Source of the DNA: Winogradskyella vidalii
GTDB lineage: Bacteria; Bacteroidota; Bacteroidia; Flavobacteriales; Flavobacteriaceae
NCBI RefSeq assembly: GCF_013403955.1
Contig: NZ_JABFDG010000002.1
Coordinates: 248,001-312,000, forward strand
DNA length: 64,000 nt
Reading direction: 5' to 3'
The translations under genes and the position numbers were made by a program. Shown one piece after another: positions 1-8,726 of the stretch; position 1 is the stretch's first letter, and each line of letters starts with the position of its first letter. The notes under the pieces were generated by a model. It was not told the DNA's origin. It saw only the letters and a program-made list of their open reading frames with translations, and made no database searches.

Positions 1-500
1 AAACCTGCTTCATTGACTAATAACGTAGGCTGTGTTTCATTTGGAATTATAGTTCCATTAAACCACCATAAAAAACTATAGTTTCCGTTATTTAAATTTG
101 TATGTAACACTACTGAACCTCCTTCGCAAAAACTGGCATTAGCTAAGCTAACGCTCGGTAATTCGTTGACAGTTAAAGTCACAGGAGTTGTATCAAAATT
201 ACCAGAGCTATTTTCTGTAACTCTTGCAAATATGGTTTGAGGATTGGTTGTATTTGTATATAATATAGGTAAAGGGTTAATATTAGAAGTTGCATCTACA
301 TATGTATGGTAATACGAGACCGTAAAACCTGTTACATCTTGATTATCTAGAATTTGATTATCCATGTAACTTAAATCGAACGTCGCAAAACCATCTCCGT
401 TGCCACACTGATAATAGTCTTGCGGTCCATTAGCCACTTGTGCTAATGAACAGAACATTACTCCTATTATAAAAAAGAAGTTGAGTAATTTTTGTTTCAT
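1..500 (-). CDS. Secreted repeat protein, N-terminal part (truncated by window edge)
   Basis: The reading frame opens at ATG 500-498 and stays open to base 1, giving about 166 residues of a longer protein. It starts with a signal peptide (MKQKLLNFFFIIGVMF, then CSLAQ as a likely signal peptidase I site). Next comes one copy of the stalk repeat that fills the giant proteins at 40-62 kb: an opening CGNGDGFATFDL, a middle YYHTYVDATSNINPLP, and YTNTTNPQTIFARV towards the end. An Ig-like segment follows (FCEGGSVVLHTNL, then FLWWFNG). The rest lies outside the window. By analogy it should end in a T9SS type B sorting domain, but that is inference. Its own promoter is not clear; CAAGTTTA near 534 is one base off the usual box read on the minus strand. 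Confidence 0.85.
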   Translation of the reverse strand, partial: MKQKLLNFFFIIGVMFCSLAQVANGPQDYYQCGNGDGFATFDLSYMDNQILDNQDVTGFTVSYYHTYVDATSNINPLPILYTNTTNPQTIFARVTENSSGNFDTTPVTLTVNELPSVSLANASFCEGGSVVLHTNLNNGNYSFLWWFNGTIIPNETQPTLLVNEAG

Positions 501-588
501 ATGTTTATTTTTATTGGTTGAAATAATAAAACAAGTTTAGTTGAAAAATTCCTAACACATTAAATAAAAGAGTGTCATATTATTCGCT

Positions 589-596
589 TAAATTTG
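589..596 (+). promoter_or_regulatory. -7 promoter box for the TrmH-family gene
   Basis: TAAATTTG matches the Bacteroidota TAnnTTTG box exactly. It lies 31 bases before ATG 628 and leaves too little room for the alternative TTG start at 610 to carry a leader, which favours 628. No clear upstream TTTG is present. Confidence 0.55.
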
Positions 597-627
597 TTGC
601 GCTACGCACTTGAGAACAATTATCTAT

Positions 628-1425
628 ATGATTAAATCCATTACAAGCCCACAAAATCCATTAATAAAACATCTCATGCTCCTAAAAGAGAAGTCGAGAC
701 AACGTAAAAAAGCAGGTCAATTTTTAATTGAAGGTAAGCGTGAACTTTCATTAGCCATAAAAGGTAGTTATAAAATTGAAACTCTTTTGTTTTTTCCGGA
801 TTTATTTTCTAAAAGCGAAGCGAAAGCTATGTCGCAATACAATATTGAAATCATTGAAATTTCTAAAGAGGTGTTTCAAAAATTAGCCCATAGAGATACC
901 ACTGAAGGTGTGATTGCAGTTGTAAATTCCAAATCGCACACCCTTGAAAATTTAATACTCACCTCTAAAAATCCATTGATTTTAGTGGCCGAAGCCCCTG
1001 AAAAACCAGGTAATATTGGCGCACTATTACGTACAGCAGATGCTGCCAATGTGGATGCCGTTATAATTGCGAATCCAAAATCGGACTTATATAATCCAAA
1101 TATTATTCGTTCTAGTGTGGGCTGTGTCTTTACTACAGAAATTGCTATGGCTAGTAGCGAAGAAGCTATTGCTTTTTTAAAGAAGTACAATTTCAATATC
1201 TATTCGGCTATTTTACAAGAATCCGAACCTTACCATTTACAAGATTACACATTACCTACCGCGATTGTGGTTGGCACTGAAGCGACGGGATTAACTGAAG
1301 AATGGAGAGCAGCCGCTACGAAAAACATTAGTATACCAATGCAAGGCGAAATTGATTCAATGAACGTATCTGTTGCTGCAGGAATTCTTATTTTTGAAGC
1401 GAAACGCCAACGCAATTTTAAATAA
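628..1425 (+). CDS. TrmH/SpoU-family RNA 2'-O-methyltransferase
   Basis: A SAM-dependent RNA ribose methyltransferase of the SPOUT class, probably acting on 23S rRNA; the exact target nucleotide cannot be read from sequence. The N-terminal substrate-binding part covers about residues 1-95 (QRKKAGQFLIEGKREL). The knotted SPOUT domain carries the three family motifs: NIGALLRTADA near residue 127, VVGTEATGL near 213 and SIPMQGEIDSMNVSVAAG near 234. The 265-residue length is normal for the family. I chose ATG 628 over the in-frame TTG at 610 because the family N-terminus (MIKSITSPQNPLIK) begins there. The gene stands alone, followed by a palindromic repeat element. Confidence 0.93.
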   Translation: MIKSITSPQNPLIKHLMLLKEKSRQRKKAGQFLIEGKRELSLAIKGSYKIETLLFFPDLFSKSEAKAMSQYNIEIIEISKEVFQKLAHRDTTEGVIAVVNSKSHTLENLILTSKNPLILVAEAPEKPGNIGALLRTADAANVDAVIIANPKSDLYNPNIIRSSVGCVFTTEIAMASSEEAIAFLKKYNFNIYSAILQESEPYHLQDYTLPTAIVVGTEATGLTEEWRAAATKNISIPMQGEIDSMNVSVAAGILIFEAKRQRNFK

Positions 1426-1433
1426 CTAAATTT

Positions 1434-1543
1434 CGTCAGTTCGAGTGATTTTCGAAGTATGAGAAAATTGTATCGAGAACTTTTGTTACTACTAAACTTC
1501 TCGATACAAAATTTCAAAAAGGAAATTTCACGCGATGTGACGA
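1434..1543. repeat. Palindromic intergenic element (REP-like)
   Basis: This is a large imperfect palindrome. The inner arms TTGTATCGAGAA (1469-1480) and TTCTCGATACAA (1499-1510) are perfect complements around an 18-base loop. Outer arms near 1434 (CGTCAGTTCGAGTG) and near 1540 (CACGCGATGTGACG) pair imperfectly. It resembles the palindromic elements found in many copies in flavobacterial intergenic regions, which is recalled rather than checked here. It could also end trmH transcription. Confidence 0.7.
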
Positions 1544-1632
1544 CATATTTATAACACTAAAACACCAATTCCAGAATGCTACCGATTAGAACTTTGCATT
1601 TGAGATTTTAAATATTGGATTTTTTATTTTTT

Positions 1633-2865
1633 ATGACAGCACAAACCCTTTTCTACATCATTATAGCCATAATTATCATCAACTTTATAGTTGATAAAGT
1701 ACTTGATGCTATCAATGCCAAACATTACAACGACCCAATCCCAGAAGAACTCAATGATGTTTACGACAAAACGGAATACAAAAAATCCCAAGCCTATAAA
1801 GCGGTTAATTATAAATTTGGCGTTTGGACTTCCCTTTTTTCATTCATTTTAACGCTAGGATTTTTACTCTTAGACGGTTTTGAGTACGTCGATAACATCG
1901 CCAGAAGTTATTCTGATAATCCCATTATCATCGCCCTCATTTTCTTTGGTATTATTATGATTGCCAGTGATATTATCACCACACCTTTTGGCTATTATAA
2001 AACTTTTGTGATTGAAGAAAAATTTGGGTTCAACAAAACCACAAAAAAGACCTTTGTTTTAGATAAGCTAAAAGGTTTACTTATGACCGTACTTATTGGA
2101 GGTGGTCTCATTGCTTTGATTGTATGGTTTTACCAAATTACAGGCAATCAGTTCTGGCTTTATGCTTGGGGAATTGTAACTGTATTTACCGTGTTTATGA
2201 ATATGTTTTACTCAAAACTCATTGTGCCTTTATTTAATAAACAAACCCCTTTAGAGGACGGTGAATTAAGAACTAAAATTTCAACTTATGCAGCATCGGT
2301 AGGTTTTAATCTTGAAAAAATATTTATCATCGATGGTTCTAAACGAAGTACAAAAGCCAATGCTTATTTTTCAGGATTCGGAAATGAAAAACGGGTCACG
2401 CTTTACGATACCTTAGTCAACGATTTAGACGATGAAGAAATTGTTGCTGTTTTAGCACACGAAGTGGGACATTATAAAAAGAAACACATCATCTTTAATT
2501 TAGTCTCCTCTATCTTACTTACCGGATTAACATTGTTTATTTTATCTGTTTTTATATCAAATCCTTTATTATCCAACGCCATTGGTGTAGAAACACCGAG
2601 TTTTCATGTGGGTTTAATTGCTTTTGGCTTACTCTATTCACCTATTTCGGAACTTACTGGTTTAATAATGAATTATATGTCTCGTGTTTTTGAATACCAA
2701 GCAGATGATTACGCTAAAAACACGTATAAAGCAGAACCGTTAATTACGTCTTTAAAAAAGCTATCTAAAAATAGCTTAAGTAATTTAACACCTCATAAAG
2801 CCTATGTGTTTATGCATTATTCACATCCTACGCTATTAGAAAGGGTTAACAATTTATTAAAGTAA
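1633..2865 (+). CDS. M48-family zinc metallopeptidase (Ste24/CAAX-protease-like)
   Basis: An integral membrane zinc protease resembling Ste24. It has several hydrophobic segments from the N-terminus on, the zinc-binding motif HEVGH near residue 276 (LAHEVGHYKKKH) and the third ligand glutamate in EYQADDYA near 354. About 410 residues is the expected length. Bacterial members are thought to act in membrane protein quality control rather than on prenylated substrates; no substrate is evident here. An in-frame TTG exists at 1615, but ATG 1633 (MTAQTLFYIII) puts the first membrane helix at the N-terminus and is preferred. The gene is probably transcribed alone, as the next gene has its own promoter box. 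Confidence 0.93.
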   Translation: MTAQTLFYIIIAIIIINFIVDKVLDAINAKHYNDPIPEELNDVYDKTEYKKSQAYKAVNYKFGVWTSLFSFILTLGFLLLDGFEYVDNIARSYSDNPIIIALIFFGIIMIASDIITTPFGYYKTFVIEEKFGFNKTTKKTFVLDKLKGLLMTVLIGGGLIALIVWFYQITGNQFWLYAWGIVTVFTVFMNMFYSKLIVPLFNKQTPLEDGELRTKISTYAASVGFNLEKIFIIDGSKRSTKANAYFSGFGNEKRVTLYDTLVNDLDDEEIVAVLAHEVGHYKKKHIIFNLVSSILLTGLTLFILSVFISNPLLSNAIGVETPSFHVGLIAFGLLYSPISELTGLIMNYMSRVFEYQADDYAKNTYKAEPLITSLKKLSKNSLSNLTPHKAYVFMHYSHPTLLERVNNLLK

Positions 2866-2903
2866 TACCTATCGATTTCAAGCTATAAACAATCCAATTT
2901 TCT

Positions 2904-2911
2904 TAACTTTG
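2904..2911 (+). promoter_or_regulatory. -7 promoter box for the SDR gene
   Basis: TAACTTTG is an exact TAnnTTTG match, 23 bases before ATG 2935. No convincing upstream TTTG is seen. Confidence 0.5.
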
Positions 2912-2934
2912 AACTGGATTTAAAACTTTAAATA

Positions 2935-3654
2935 ATGACTGATTTAAAAAATAAAAAAGCACTAATTACAGGAGGCGGAAGAGGTCTCGGAAAAGCAACT
3001 GCCCTTGCCTTTGCTAAAGAAGGTATTGACGTTGCCATAACAGGCAGAAGCGAAGACGTTTTAAAAGAAACCGTTGCTCAATTAAAGGAACTTGGTGTTA
3101 ACGCCATATATTCTGTATTTGATGTGAGCAATTATGAAGAAGTTCAGAAAAGTATCAAAACCATTGTTGAGACACTTGGAACTATCGATATTTTAGTGAA
3201 TAATGCCGGAATAGCTGCTTTTGGGTCTTTCAACGATATGCCTGTTGACCAATGGAGCCAAATTATGCAAACCAATGTTATGGGCATGTATTATGTAACT
3301 AAAGAAGTGCTTCCGCATTTAATTGAAAAAAATGAAGGTGATATCATTAATGTCTCTTCTACTGCTGGTTTAAACGGTAACGCTACGACATCAGCTTATT
3401 CAGCTTCAAAATTTGCGGTTATCGGTATGTCACAATCCTTAATGAAAGAGGTACGTAAAAACAATATTAGAGTTTGTACCTTAACGCCAAGTACAATTGC
3501 ATCAGATATGTCTATTGAATTGGGTATTGCAAGTAAAGATTCTGAAGACCGCGTTTTACAACCTGATGATTTTGCAGAATTAATTGTCTCTGGATTAAAA
3601 TTACCACGTAGAGCTATGATGGCAAATGCGTCTTTATGGTCAACAAATCCATAA
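2935..3654 (+). CDS. Short-chain dehydrogenase/reductase, FabG-like
   Basis: An NAD(P)H-dependent oxidoreductase of the classical SDR family, 239 residues, cytosolic. The cofactor motif TGGGRGLGK is at residues 12-20, NNAG near 88, the catalytic serine in INVSSTAG, and YSASK (Tyr156, Lys160) follows. The best family match is 3-oxoacyl-ACP reductase. Because it lies outside any fatty-acid gene cluster, it may be an alternative FabG-like or general carbonyl reductase rather than the essential FabG. It has its own promoter box upstream and an intrinsic terminator downstream, so it is probably monocistronic. Confidence 0.88.
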   Translation: MTDLKNKKALITGGGRGLGKATALAFAKEGIDVAITGRSEDVLKETVAQLKELGVNAIYSVFDVSNYEEVQKSIKTIVETLGTIDILVNNAGIAAFGSFNDMPVDQWSQIMQTNVMGMYYVTKEVLPHLIEKNEGDIINVSSTAGLNGNATTSAYSASKFAVIGMSQSLMKEVRKNNIRVCTLTPSTIASDMSIELGIASKDSEDRVLQPDDFAELIVSGLKLPRRAMMANASLWSTNP

Positions 3655-3677
3655 ATCAAACCACATTAAAAACAATG

Positions 3678-3712
3678 AAACCTGCATAAACATGTAGGTT
3701 TTGTTGTTTTAT
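3678..3712 (+). terminator. Intrinsic terminator after the SDR gene
   Basis: AAACCTGCAT (3678-3687) and ATGTAGGTTT (3692-3701) pair over ten positions with one G-U wobble around the loop AAAC. A T-rich stretch follows. Confidence 0.8.
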
Positions 3713-3740
3713 TACTATTTTAAATGTCTAAATAAGATTT

Positions 3741-4094
3741 ATGATACCTGATAATCCTTTAATTATAATCCCTTTATCGAGTGGAATAATTTTTTTAATT
3801 GTCGGTCTTTACACCTTATATTATCCACCAAAAAAAATCAATGACCTTTATGGCTACAGAACTGCAGCTTCCATGAAAAACCAAAAACGCTGGGACTTTG
3901 CTCAAGTTTACGCCTCTAAAGCAATGATAAAAGTTGGCCTTATACTCTGTTGCATTGCTGCATTAGGTTTAATGTATCAGCCTAACGGAACTTTAGCAAT
4001 GATTCTCGGCCTTGGATTTATGCTTATAGGTGTCTTTTATTTATTCTTTAAAGTTGAAAGAAAAATAAAATCAGAATTCTCAAAAAATGATTAA
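3741..4094 (+). CDS. SdpI-family membrane protein
   Basis: A 117-residue protein with three predicted membrane segments. Between the first and second it carries the SdpI-family signature: NDLYGYRTAASMKNQKRWDF, followed by AQVYASKAM. SdpI of Bacillus subtilis gives immunity to the SdpC toxin, but most family members are uncharacterised and there is no sdpC-like gene nearby. I therefore call the family, not the immunity function. The gene sits alone between the SDR terminator and the Rel gene. No exact promoter box is visible upstream. Confidence 0.8.
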   Translation: MIPDNPLIIIPLSSGIIFLIVGLYTLYYPPKKINDLYGYRTAASMKNQKRWDFAQVYASKAMIKVGLILCCIAALGLMYQPNGTLAMILGLGFMLIGVFYLFFKVERKIKSEFSKND

Positions 4095-4220
4095 TTTCTA
4101 ATCAGATAATTAAGATTTACAGCTAACGTATTATATTTCTCTAGCTGAAGTGAAAATATATTTTAACTTAACCTCAAAAAAAATATTGCCAATTAACAAC
4201 GGAATTACTACATTAGTTAT

Positions 4221-6428
4221 ATGACTGAAGAAGCTATAGAAAAAGAGAACAAAGCCATTGCCAAGGCTTACAAAGAACTATTAAAAGTAAGTTACCAAAC
4301 TTTAACCGAGGAGGATAAAAAATTAATCCGACATGCTTTTGAGGTGGCTGTTGATGCGCACAAAGATCAACGACGAAAATCTGGAGAAGCTTATATCTTT
4401 CACCCTATTGCCGTCGCTAAAATTGTGGCTCAAGAAATTGGGATGGACGCAACATCTATTGCTGCGGCACTATTACATGATGTTGTTGAAGATAATCCTG
4501 AATACACCATAGACGATATGGAACGTCTTTTTGGTGAAACTGTTGCCAGAATTGTTGATGGTCTCACTAAAATATCCTCGCTTAAAAAGGATATGGATGT
4601 GTCTTTACAAGCTGAAAATTTCAGAAAAATGCTACTCACTTTAAACGATGATGTTAGAGTGATTATCATAAAAATAGCTGACCGTTTGCATAATATGCAG
4701 ACTATGGACTCCATGCGAGCAGACAAACAAGTTAAGATTGCATCTGAAACCTTATATATCTATGCACCTTTAGCCCATAGAATCGGACTCTATAATATTA
4801 AAACCGAACTAGAAGATTTAGGATTAAAATATACTGAACCTGAAGTTTACAACGATATTTTAGAAAAAATCCAAGACAGTAAGGAAGACCAAGATGCTTA
4901 TATTAAAGCCTTTTCTAAAGTTATTGATGACTCTTTAACCAAAGAAGGTTTACACTATGAAATAAAAGGGCGACCAAAATCCATTTTTAGTATTCGCAGA
5001 AAAATGGTAAAACAAGGGGTCGCTTTTGAAGAAGTGTATGATAAATTTGCCGTTAGAATTATATACAAATCCGATTTTGCTAATGAAAAGTTTTTGGCAT
5101 GGAAAATATACTCCATCGTTACAGACCACTTTACACCGAATCCCATTAGACTTAGAGATTGGATTTCTTCGCCAAAATCTACAGGCTATGAAGCCCTTCA
5201 CATAACGGTCGTCGGACCAAAAAGTCGCTGGGTAGAAGTTCAGATTCGTAGTGAACGTATGAATGAAATTGCAGAGAAAGGCTATGCTGCGCATTACAAG
5301 TATAAAAATGCAAATGAAAAGGAAGACAGTCTCGACTTATGGATCAACCGACTCCAAGAAGCTTTAGAAAATAATGAAGCCGATGCCGTAGATTTTGTAG
5401 AGCAATTTAAGCTCAATTTATATTCTAAAGAGATTTTTGTTTTTTCACCTAAAGGCGATTTAAAATCGCTTCCTAAAGGTGCCACACCTTTAGACTTTGC
5501 GTTTAGTATACATACCGAAGTTGGCTTAGGTACCCGAGGAGCAAAAGTTAATGGTAAATTAGTGCCTTTAAGTCACGTTTTAAAAAGTGGTGATCGTGTA
5601 GAGATCATGACTTCAGACAGTGCAAAACCTAACGCCAATTGGCTAGATTATGCAACAACAGCTAGAGCGCGAAGTAAAATTAAATCGGCTTTAAACGAAG
5701 ATACTAAACTCATTGCTGAAGAAGGCAAGGAGATTTTAAGACGAAAATTAAAACAACTCAAAATCACACTCAATGAAAGCTCTGTAAATGAATTGGTGAG
5801 CTATTTTAAATTAAATACGTCTTTAGATTTATTTTACAGAGTTGGCATTGGCACCATAGACAATACTAAACTTAAAGCATTTGCATCTTCGAGAAGCAAT
5901 ATGTTTATGAGTTATTTTAAAAATAAAATTTATAAACCGACGGTTCCAAAAGACATCCATAAAGAGGAAATTACCTCAAAATATGATATGTTAGTTTTTG
6001 GTAAGGAAGAAGAAAAATTAGACTATACATTAGCAAATTGTTGTAACCCAATTCCTGGCGATAAAGTATTTGGATTTCTTACTATAAACGATGGTATAAA
6101 AATTCATAAGAAAAATTGTCCTAATGCACTGAGTCTTCAATCAAATTACGCCTATCGAATTTTACAAGCGAAGTGGATTGACTCCTCCCAACAAGTTTAT
6201 ACTTCACAAATTAACCTCTCGGGCATAGATGATTTGGGACTTGTTAATCACATTACAAAACTCATTTCAGAAAACATGCATGTTAATATGAAGAGTCTTA
6301 GTTTTTCTAGTGATGACGGTGTATTTACCGGAAAAATAACAGTAGAAGTTAAAAATCAAACGATGCTTAAAAAAGTAATGGATAAACTGAAGAAGATTAA
6401 CGGTATTGATAAAGTGACAAGAGCCTAA
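4221..6428 (+). CDS. spoT: Bifunctional (p)ppGpp synthetase/hydrolase (Rel/SpoT)
   Basis: A long RelA/SpoT homologue of 735 residues that makes and degrades the stringent-response alarmone. In order: an HD hydrolase domain (HPIAVAKIVAQEIGM near 60, then LLHDVVEDN near 85, so the hydrolase is intact); a synthetase domain with GRPKSIFSIRRKM near 249, DKFAVRIIY and RLRDWISSPKSTGYEALH near 310; a TGS domain near 405-465; a helical region with CCNPIPGDKVFGF near 607; and a C-terminal ACT-like domain. RLRD corresponds to the RxKD motif of bifunctional Rel enzymes rather than the ExDD of RelA, which supports both activities. It lies directly upstream of fur and purA. Start ATG 4221 fits the family. 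Confidence 0.96.
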   Translation: MTEEAIEKENKAIAKAYKELLKVSYQTLTEEDKKLIRHAFEVAVDAHKDQRRKSGEAYIFHPIAVAKIVAQEIGMDATSIAAALLHDVVEDNPEYTIDDMERLFGETVARIVDGLTKISSLKKDMDVSLQAENFRKMLLTLNDDVRVIIIKIADRLHNMQTMDSMRADKQVKIASETLYIYAPLAHRIGLYNIKTELEDLGLKYTEPEVYNDILEKIQDSKEDQDAYIKAFSKVIDDSLTKEGLHYEIKGRPKSIFSIRRKMVKQGVAFEEVYDKFAVRIIYKSDFANEKFLAWKIYSIVTDHFTPNPIRLRDWISSPKSTGYEALHITVVGPKSRWVEVQIRSERMNEIAEKGYAAHYKYKNANEKEDSLDLWINRLQEALENNEADAVDFVEQFKLNLYSKEIFVFSPKGDLKSLPKGATPLDFAFSIHTEVGLGTRGAKVNGKLVPLSHVLKSGDRVEIMTSDSAKPNANWLDYATTARARSKIKSALNEDTKLIAEEGKEILRRKLKQLKITLNESSVNELVSYFKLNTSLDLFYRVGIGTIDNTKLKAFASSRSNMFMSYFKNKIYKPTVPKDIHKEEITSKYDMLVFGKEEEKLDYTLANCCNPIPGDKVFGFLTINDGIKIHKKNCPNALSLQSNYAYRILQAKWIDSSQQVYTSQINLSGIDDLGLVNHITKLISENMHVNMKSLSFSSDDGVFTGKITVEVKNQTMLKKVMDKLKKINGIDKVTRA

Positions 6429-6523
6429 TTTATTTTTAATGCTTCAAAAAAAGTTATTAAAAGCCTGTTCATTTCTTTCGTGTTAATCCCTGATTTTATA
6501 ATCAATTTCATATAAAATTTGCT

Positions 6524-6531
6524 TAAATTTG
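6524..6531 (+). promoter_or_regulatory. -7 promoter box for fur-purA
   Basis: TAAATTTG is an exact match to TAnnTTTG, 11 bases before ATG 6543. This implies a very short leader and rules out the in-frame TTG at 6519 as the start. Confidence 0.55.
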
Positions 6532-6542
6532 TCCCTTACATT

Positions 6543-6995
6543 ATGAATGCAACCACAGAAGAAAGTAATCAGGAAATTGTAAAACGTGTTTTTACACAAT
6601 TCCTTGAAGATAAAGGTCACAGAAAAACACCTGAGCGCTACGCTATACTTCAAGAAATCTACGATAGCGAAGAACATTTTGATATAGAATCTTTATATAT
6701 CAAAATGAAAAATAAAAACTACCGTGTAAGCAGAGCAACACTTTATAATACCATTGAACTACTTTTAGAATGTGCTTTGGTACGCAAACATCAGTTTGGA
6801 AAAAGTCAGGCACATTACGAAAAATCATATTTCGATAAAAATCACGATCATGTTATTCTTACAGATACAGGTGAAGTTATCGAATTTTGTGATCCACGCA
6901 TTCAATCTATAAAAAAAACCATAGAAGAGGTTTTTGATATTCAGATAACAAATCATTCATTATATTTTTACGGTAATCGTAAAAAAGACGACTAA
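6543..6995 (+). CDS. fur: Fur-family transcriptional regulator
   Basis: A 150-residue metal-dependent repressor. The N-terminal winged helix ([15 protein letters not shown], then [16 protein letters not shown]) is followed by the dimerisation domain with [17 protein letters not shown] near residue 100. The HDH metal ligands are present. The two CxxC pairs that hold structural zinc in many Fur proteins are absent: the position after HDHVI reads LTDTG, and no C-terminal pair exists. Other Bacteroidota Fur proteins look the same, as far as I recall. The exact metal (iron, zinc or peroxide sensing) cannot be assigned. It sits 12 bases upstream of purA and is probably co-transcribed with it. Confidence 0.9.
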   Translation: MNATTEESNQEIVKRVFTQFLEDKGHRKTPERYAILQEIYDSEEHFDIESLYIKMKNKNYRVSRATLYNTIELLLECALVRKHQFGKSQAHYEKSYFDKNHDHVILTDTGEVIEFCDPRIQSIKKTIEEVFDIQITNHSLYFYGNRKKDD

Positions 6996-7007
6996 CTCAA
7001 TTTTAAA

Positions 7008-8288
7008 ATGGCAGTAGATTTACTACTTGGATTACAATGGGGAGATGAAGGCAAAGGAAAAATTGTCGATGTATTCACCTCTAATTACGATATCATTGCA
7101 CGTTTTCAAGGTGGCCCAAATGCAGGACACACTTTAGTGTTTAACGGTAAAAAGCATGTTTTACATACAATTCCTTCAGGAATTTTTCACGAGAACAAAA
7201 CCAACCTTGTTGGTAACGGTGTGGTCATTGACCCTGTTATTTTCAAAAAGGAACTCGATAAACTTGAAGAGCAAAATGTAGATTATAAAACATCGCTTTG
7301 TATCTCTCGTAAAGCACATATCATTTTACCAACACATCGCTTATTAGATGCTGCAAGTGAAGCTTCAAAAGGAAAAGCTAAAATAGGATCAACTTTAAAA
7401 GGTATTGGCCCAACATACATGGACAAAACCGGTAGAAATGGTATTAGAGTTGGCGATATTGAATTAGCAGACTGGAAAGACAAATACAGAACATTGGCAG
7501 ATAAGCACGAAGCTATGATTGCCTTTTATGATGTGGATATTCAATACGATTTAAAAGAACTTGAAACCGATTTCTTTGAAGCTATTGAAACTTTAAAAAG
7601 CTTAAAATTTATTGATTCTGAAGAATTTATTCATCAAGCACAACAATCCGGAAAATCTATCTTAGCCGAAGGTGCTCAAGGCTCTTTATTAGATATTGAT
7701 TTTGGCACTTATCCATTTGTAACATCTTCTAACACTACCGCTGCAGGAGCATGTACAGGTTTAGGCGTTGCACCAAACCAAATTGGTGAAGTCTTTGGTA
7801 TTTTTAAGGCTTATACAACACGTGTTGGTTCTGGACCATTTCCAACCGAGTTATTTGATGCTGACGGTGAAACCATGGCTAAAGTTGGTAACGAATTTGG
7901 CGCAACCACAGGTCGTCCAAGACGTTGTGGCTGGTTAGATCTAGTAGCTCTACGTTACGCTTGCCAAGTGAATGGTGTTACCCAATTAATTATGATGAAA
8001 GGTGATGTACTTTCTGGTTTTAAAACCTTACAAGTATGTACAGCTTATAAATATAAAGGTGAAACCATTACACATTTACCTTATAATATTGAAGCCGAAA
8101 ACGTATCGCCTGTTTATACAGAAGTTAAAGGTTGGGAAGCAGATTTAACAGGTATGACGGAAGCATCAGAACTACCAGAAAACCTTAATGCGTATGTTGA
8201 ATTTTTAGAAAAAGAATTAAACATTCCTATTACTATAGTTTCAGTAGGTCCAGATAGAAAACAAACTATTATTCGTAAAACGATTTAA
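7008..8288 (+). CDS. purA: Adenylosuccinate synthetase
   Basis: Catalyses the GTP-dependent joining of IMP and aspartate to adenylosuccinate, the first committed step from IMP to AMP. At 426 residues it is full length. Visible motifs are the P-loop-like GDEGKGKIVD near residue 13, GPNAGHTLVF near 36, the IMP-binding GSTLKGIGPTY near 128 and TTGRPRRCGWLD near 303. ATG 7008 starts 12 bases after fur, so the two probably share a transcript. A strong intrinsic terminator follows. Confidence 0.98.
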   Translation: MAVDLLLGLQWGDEGKGKIVDVFTSNYDIIARFQGGPNAGHTLVFNGKKHVLHTIPSGIFHENKTNLVGNGVVIDPVIFKKELDKLEEQNVDYKTSLCISRKAHIILPTHRLLDAASEASKGKAKIGSTLKGIGPTYMDKTGRNGIRVGDIELADWKDKYRTLADKHEAMIAFYDVDIQYDLKELETDFFEAIETLKSLKFIDSEEFIHQAQQSGKSILAEGAQGSLLDIDFGTYPFVTSSNTTAAGACTGLGVAPNQIGEVFGIFKAYTTRVGSGPFPTELFDADGETMAKVGNEFGATTGRPRRCGWLDLVALRYACQVNGVTQLIMMKGDVLSGFKTLQVCTAYKYKGETITHLPYNIEAENVSPVYTEVKGWEADLTGMTEASELPENLNAYVEFLEKELNIPITIVSVGPDRKQTIIRKTI

Positions 8289-8319
8289 TTCGCGTTTTAC
8301 ATATTACATAAATAAAATA

Positions 8320-8361
8320 GGAAAGCCATAAATTTAAACCATTTATGGCTTCCTGTTTTTT
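8320..8361 (+). terminator. Intrinsic terminator after purA
   Basis: A stem formed by GGAAAGCCATAAA (8320-8332) and TTTATGGCTTCC (8342-8353), with one bulged A, is followed by a run of T. Confidence 0.85.
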
Positions 8362-8726
8362 ATAAGCATAGGAAAAATATTCACGCCTATCCCTTTTTTC
8401 GAAGAATAGCATTATATAGCTTCACAAAACAATTTTTAATTCAATATTAATTGTGATAACTTTTATTTATTTCTTAAAAATAAGCCCTATAATTAAACTC
8501 CCTACAACTTTTAAGACAAGCAATTAAGATAATCGATTTTAATAAATCGCATTCTTTGTCACCACCTAAATTATTTTTTACATTTGTTTTGTGTCCTGCA
8601 TAAAAACTGATTAACTAGACACATTTGGGAGGGACAATTATAAAATTCATCTTACTTTGTTAAAATAAACGTAAACACATACCATAGCTAGTCTAATAAG
8701 TGTTATTTTGTAAAAAATATAAAATT
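8362..8726. other. Non-coding gap with ostA promoter and leader
   Basis: No plausible gene is present on either strand. The stretch holds the promoter at 8555-8586 and an implied leader of about 130 bases. The leader contains a small inverted repeat, GTGTC (8591-8595) with GACAC (8618-8622), followed by GGGAGGGAC. I do not recognise a riboswitch class. Confidence 0.5.
8555..8586 (+). promoter_or_regulatory. Bacteroidota-type promoter of the OstA-like gene
   Basis: TTTG (8555-8558), a 20-base spacer and TACATTTG (8579-8586) match both boxes of the consensus. This is the best complete promoter in the window. Confidence 0.65.

Noticed and set aside
610-628. TTG 610 as start of the TrmH-family gene
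   Set aside because: The six extra residues do not fit the family, and the -7 box at 589-596 leaves almost no leader for it.
3741-4094. A toxin-immunity pair based on the SdpI-like protein
   Set aside because: No SdpC-like toxin or processing genes lie nearby; the family is broad and mostly uncharacterised.
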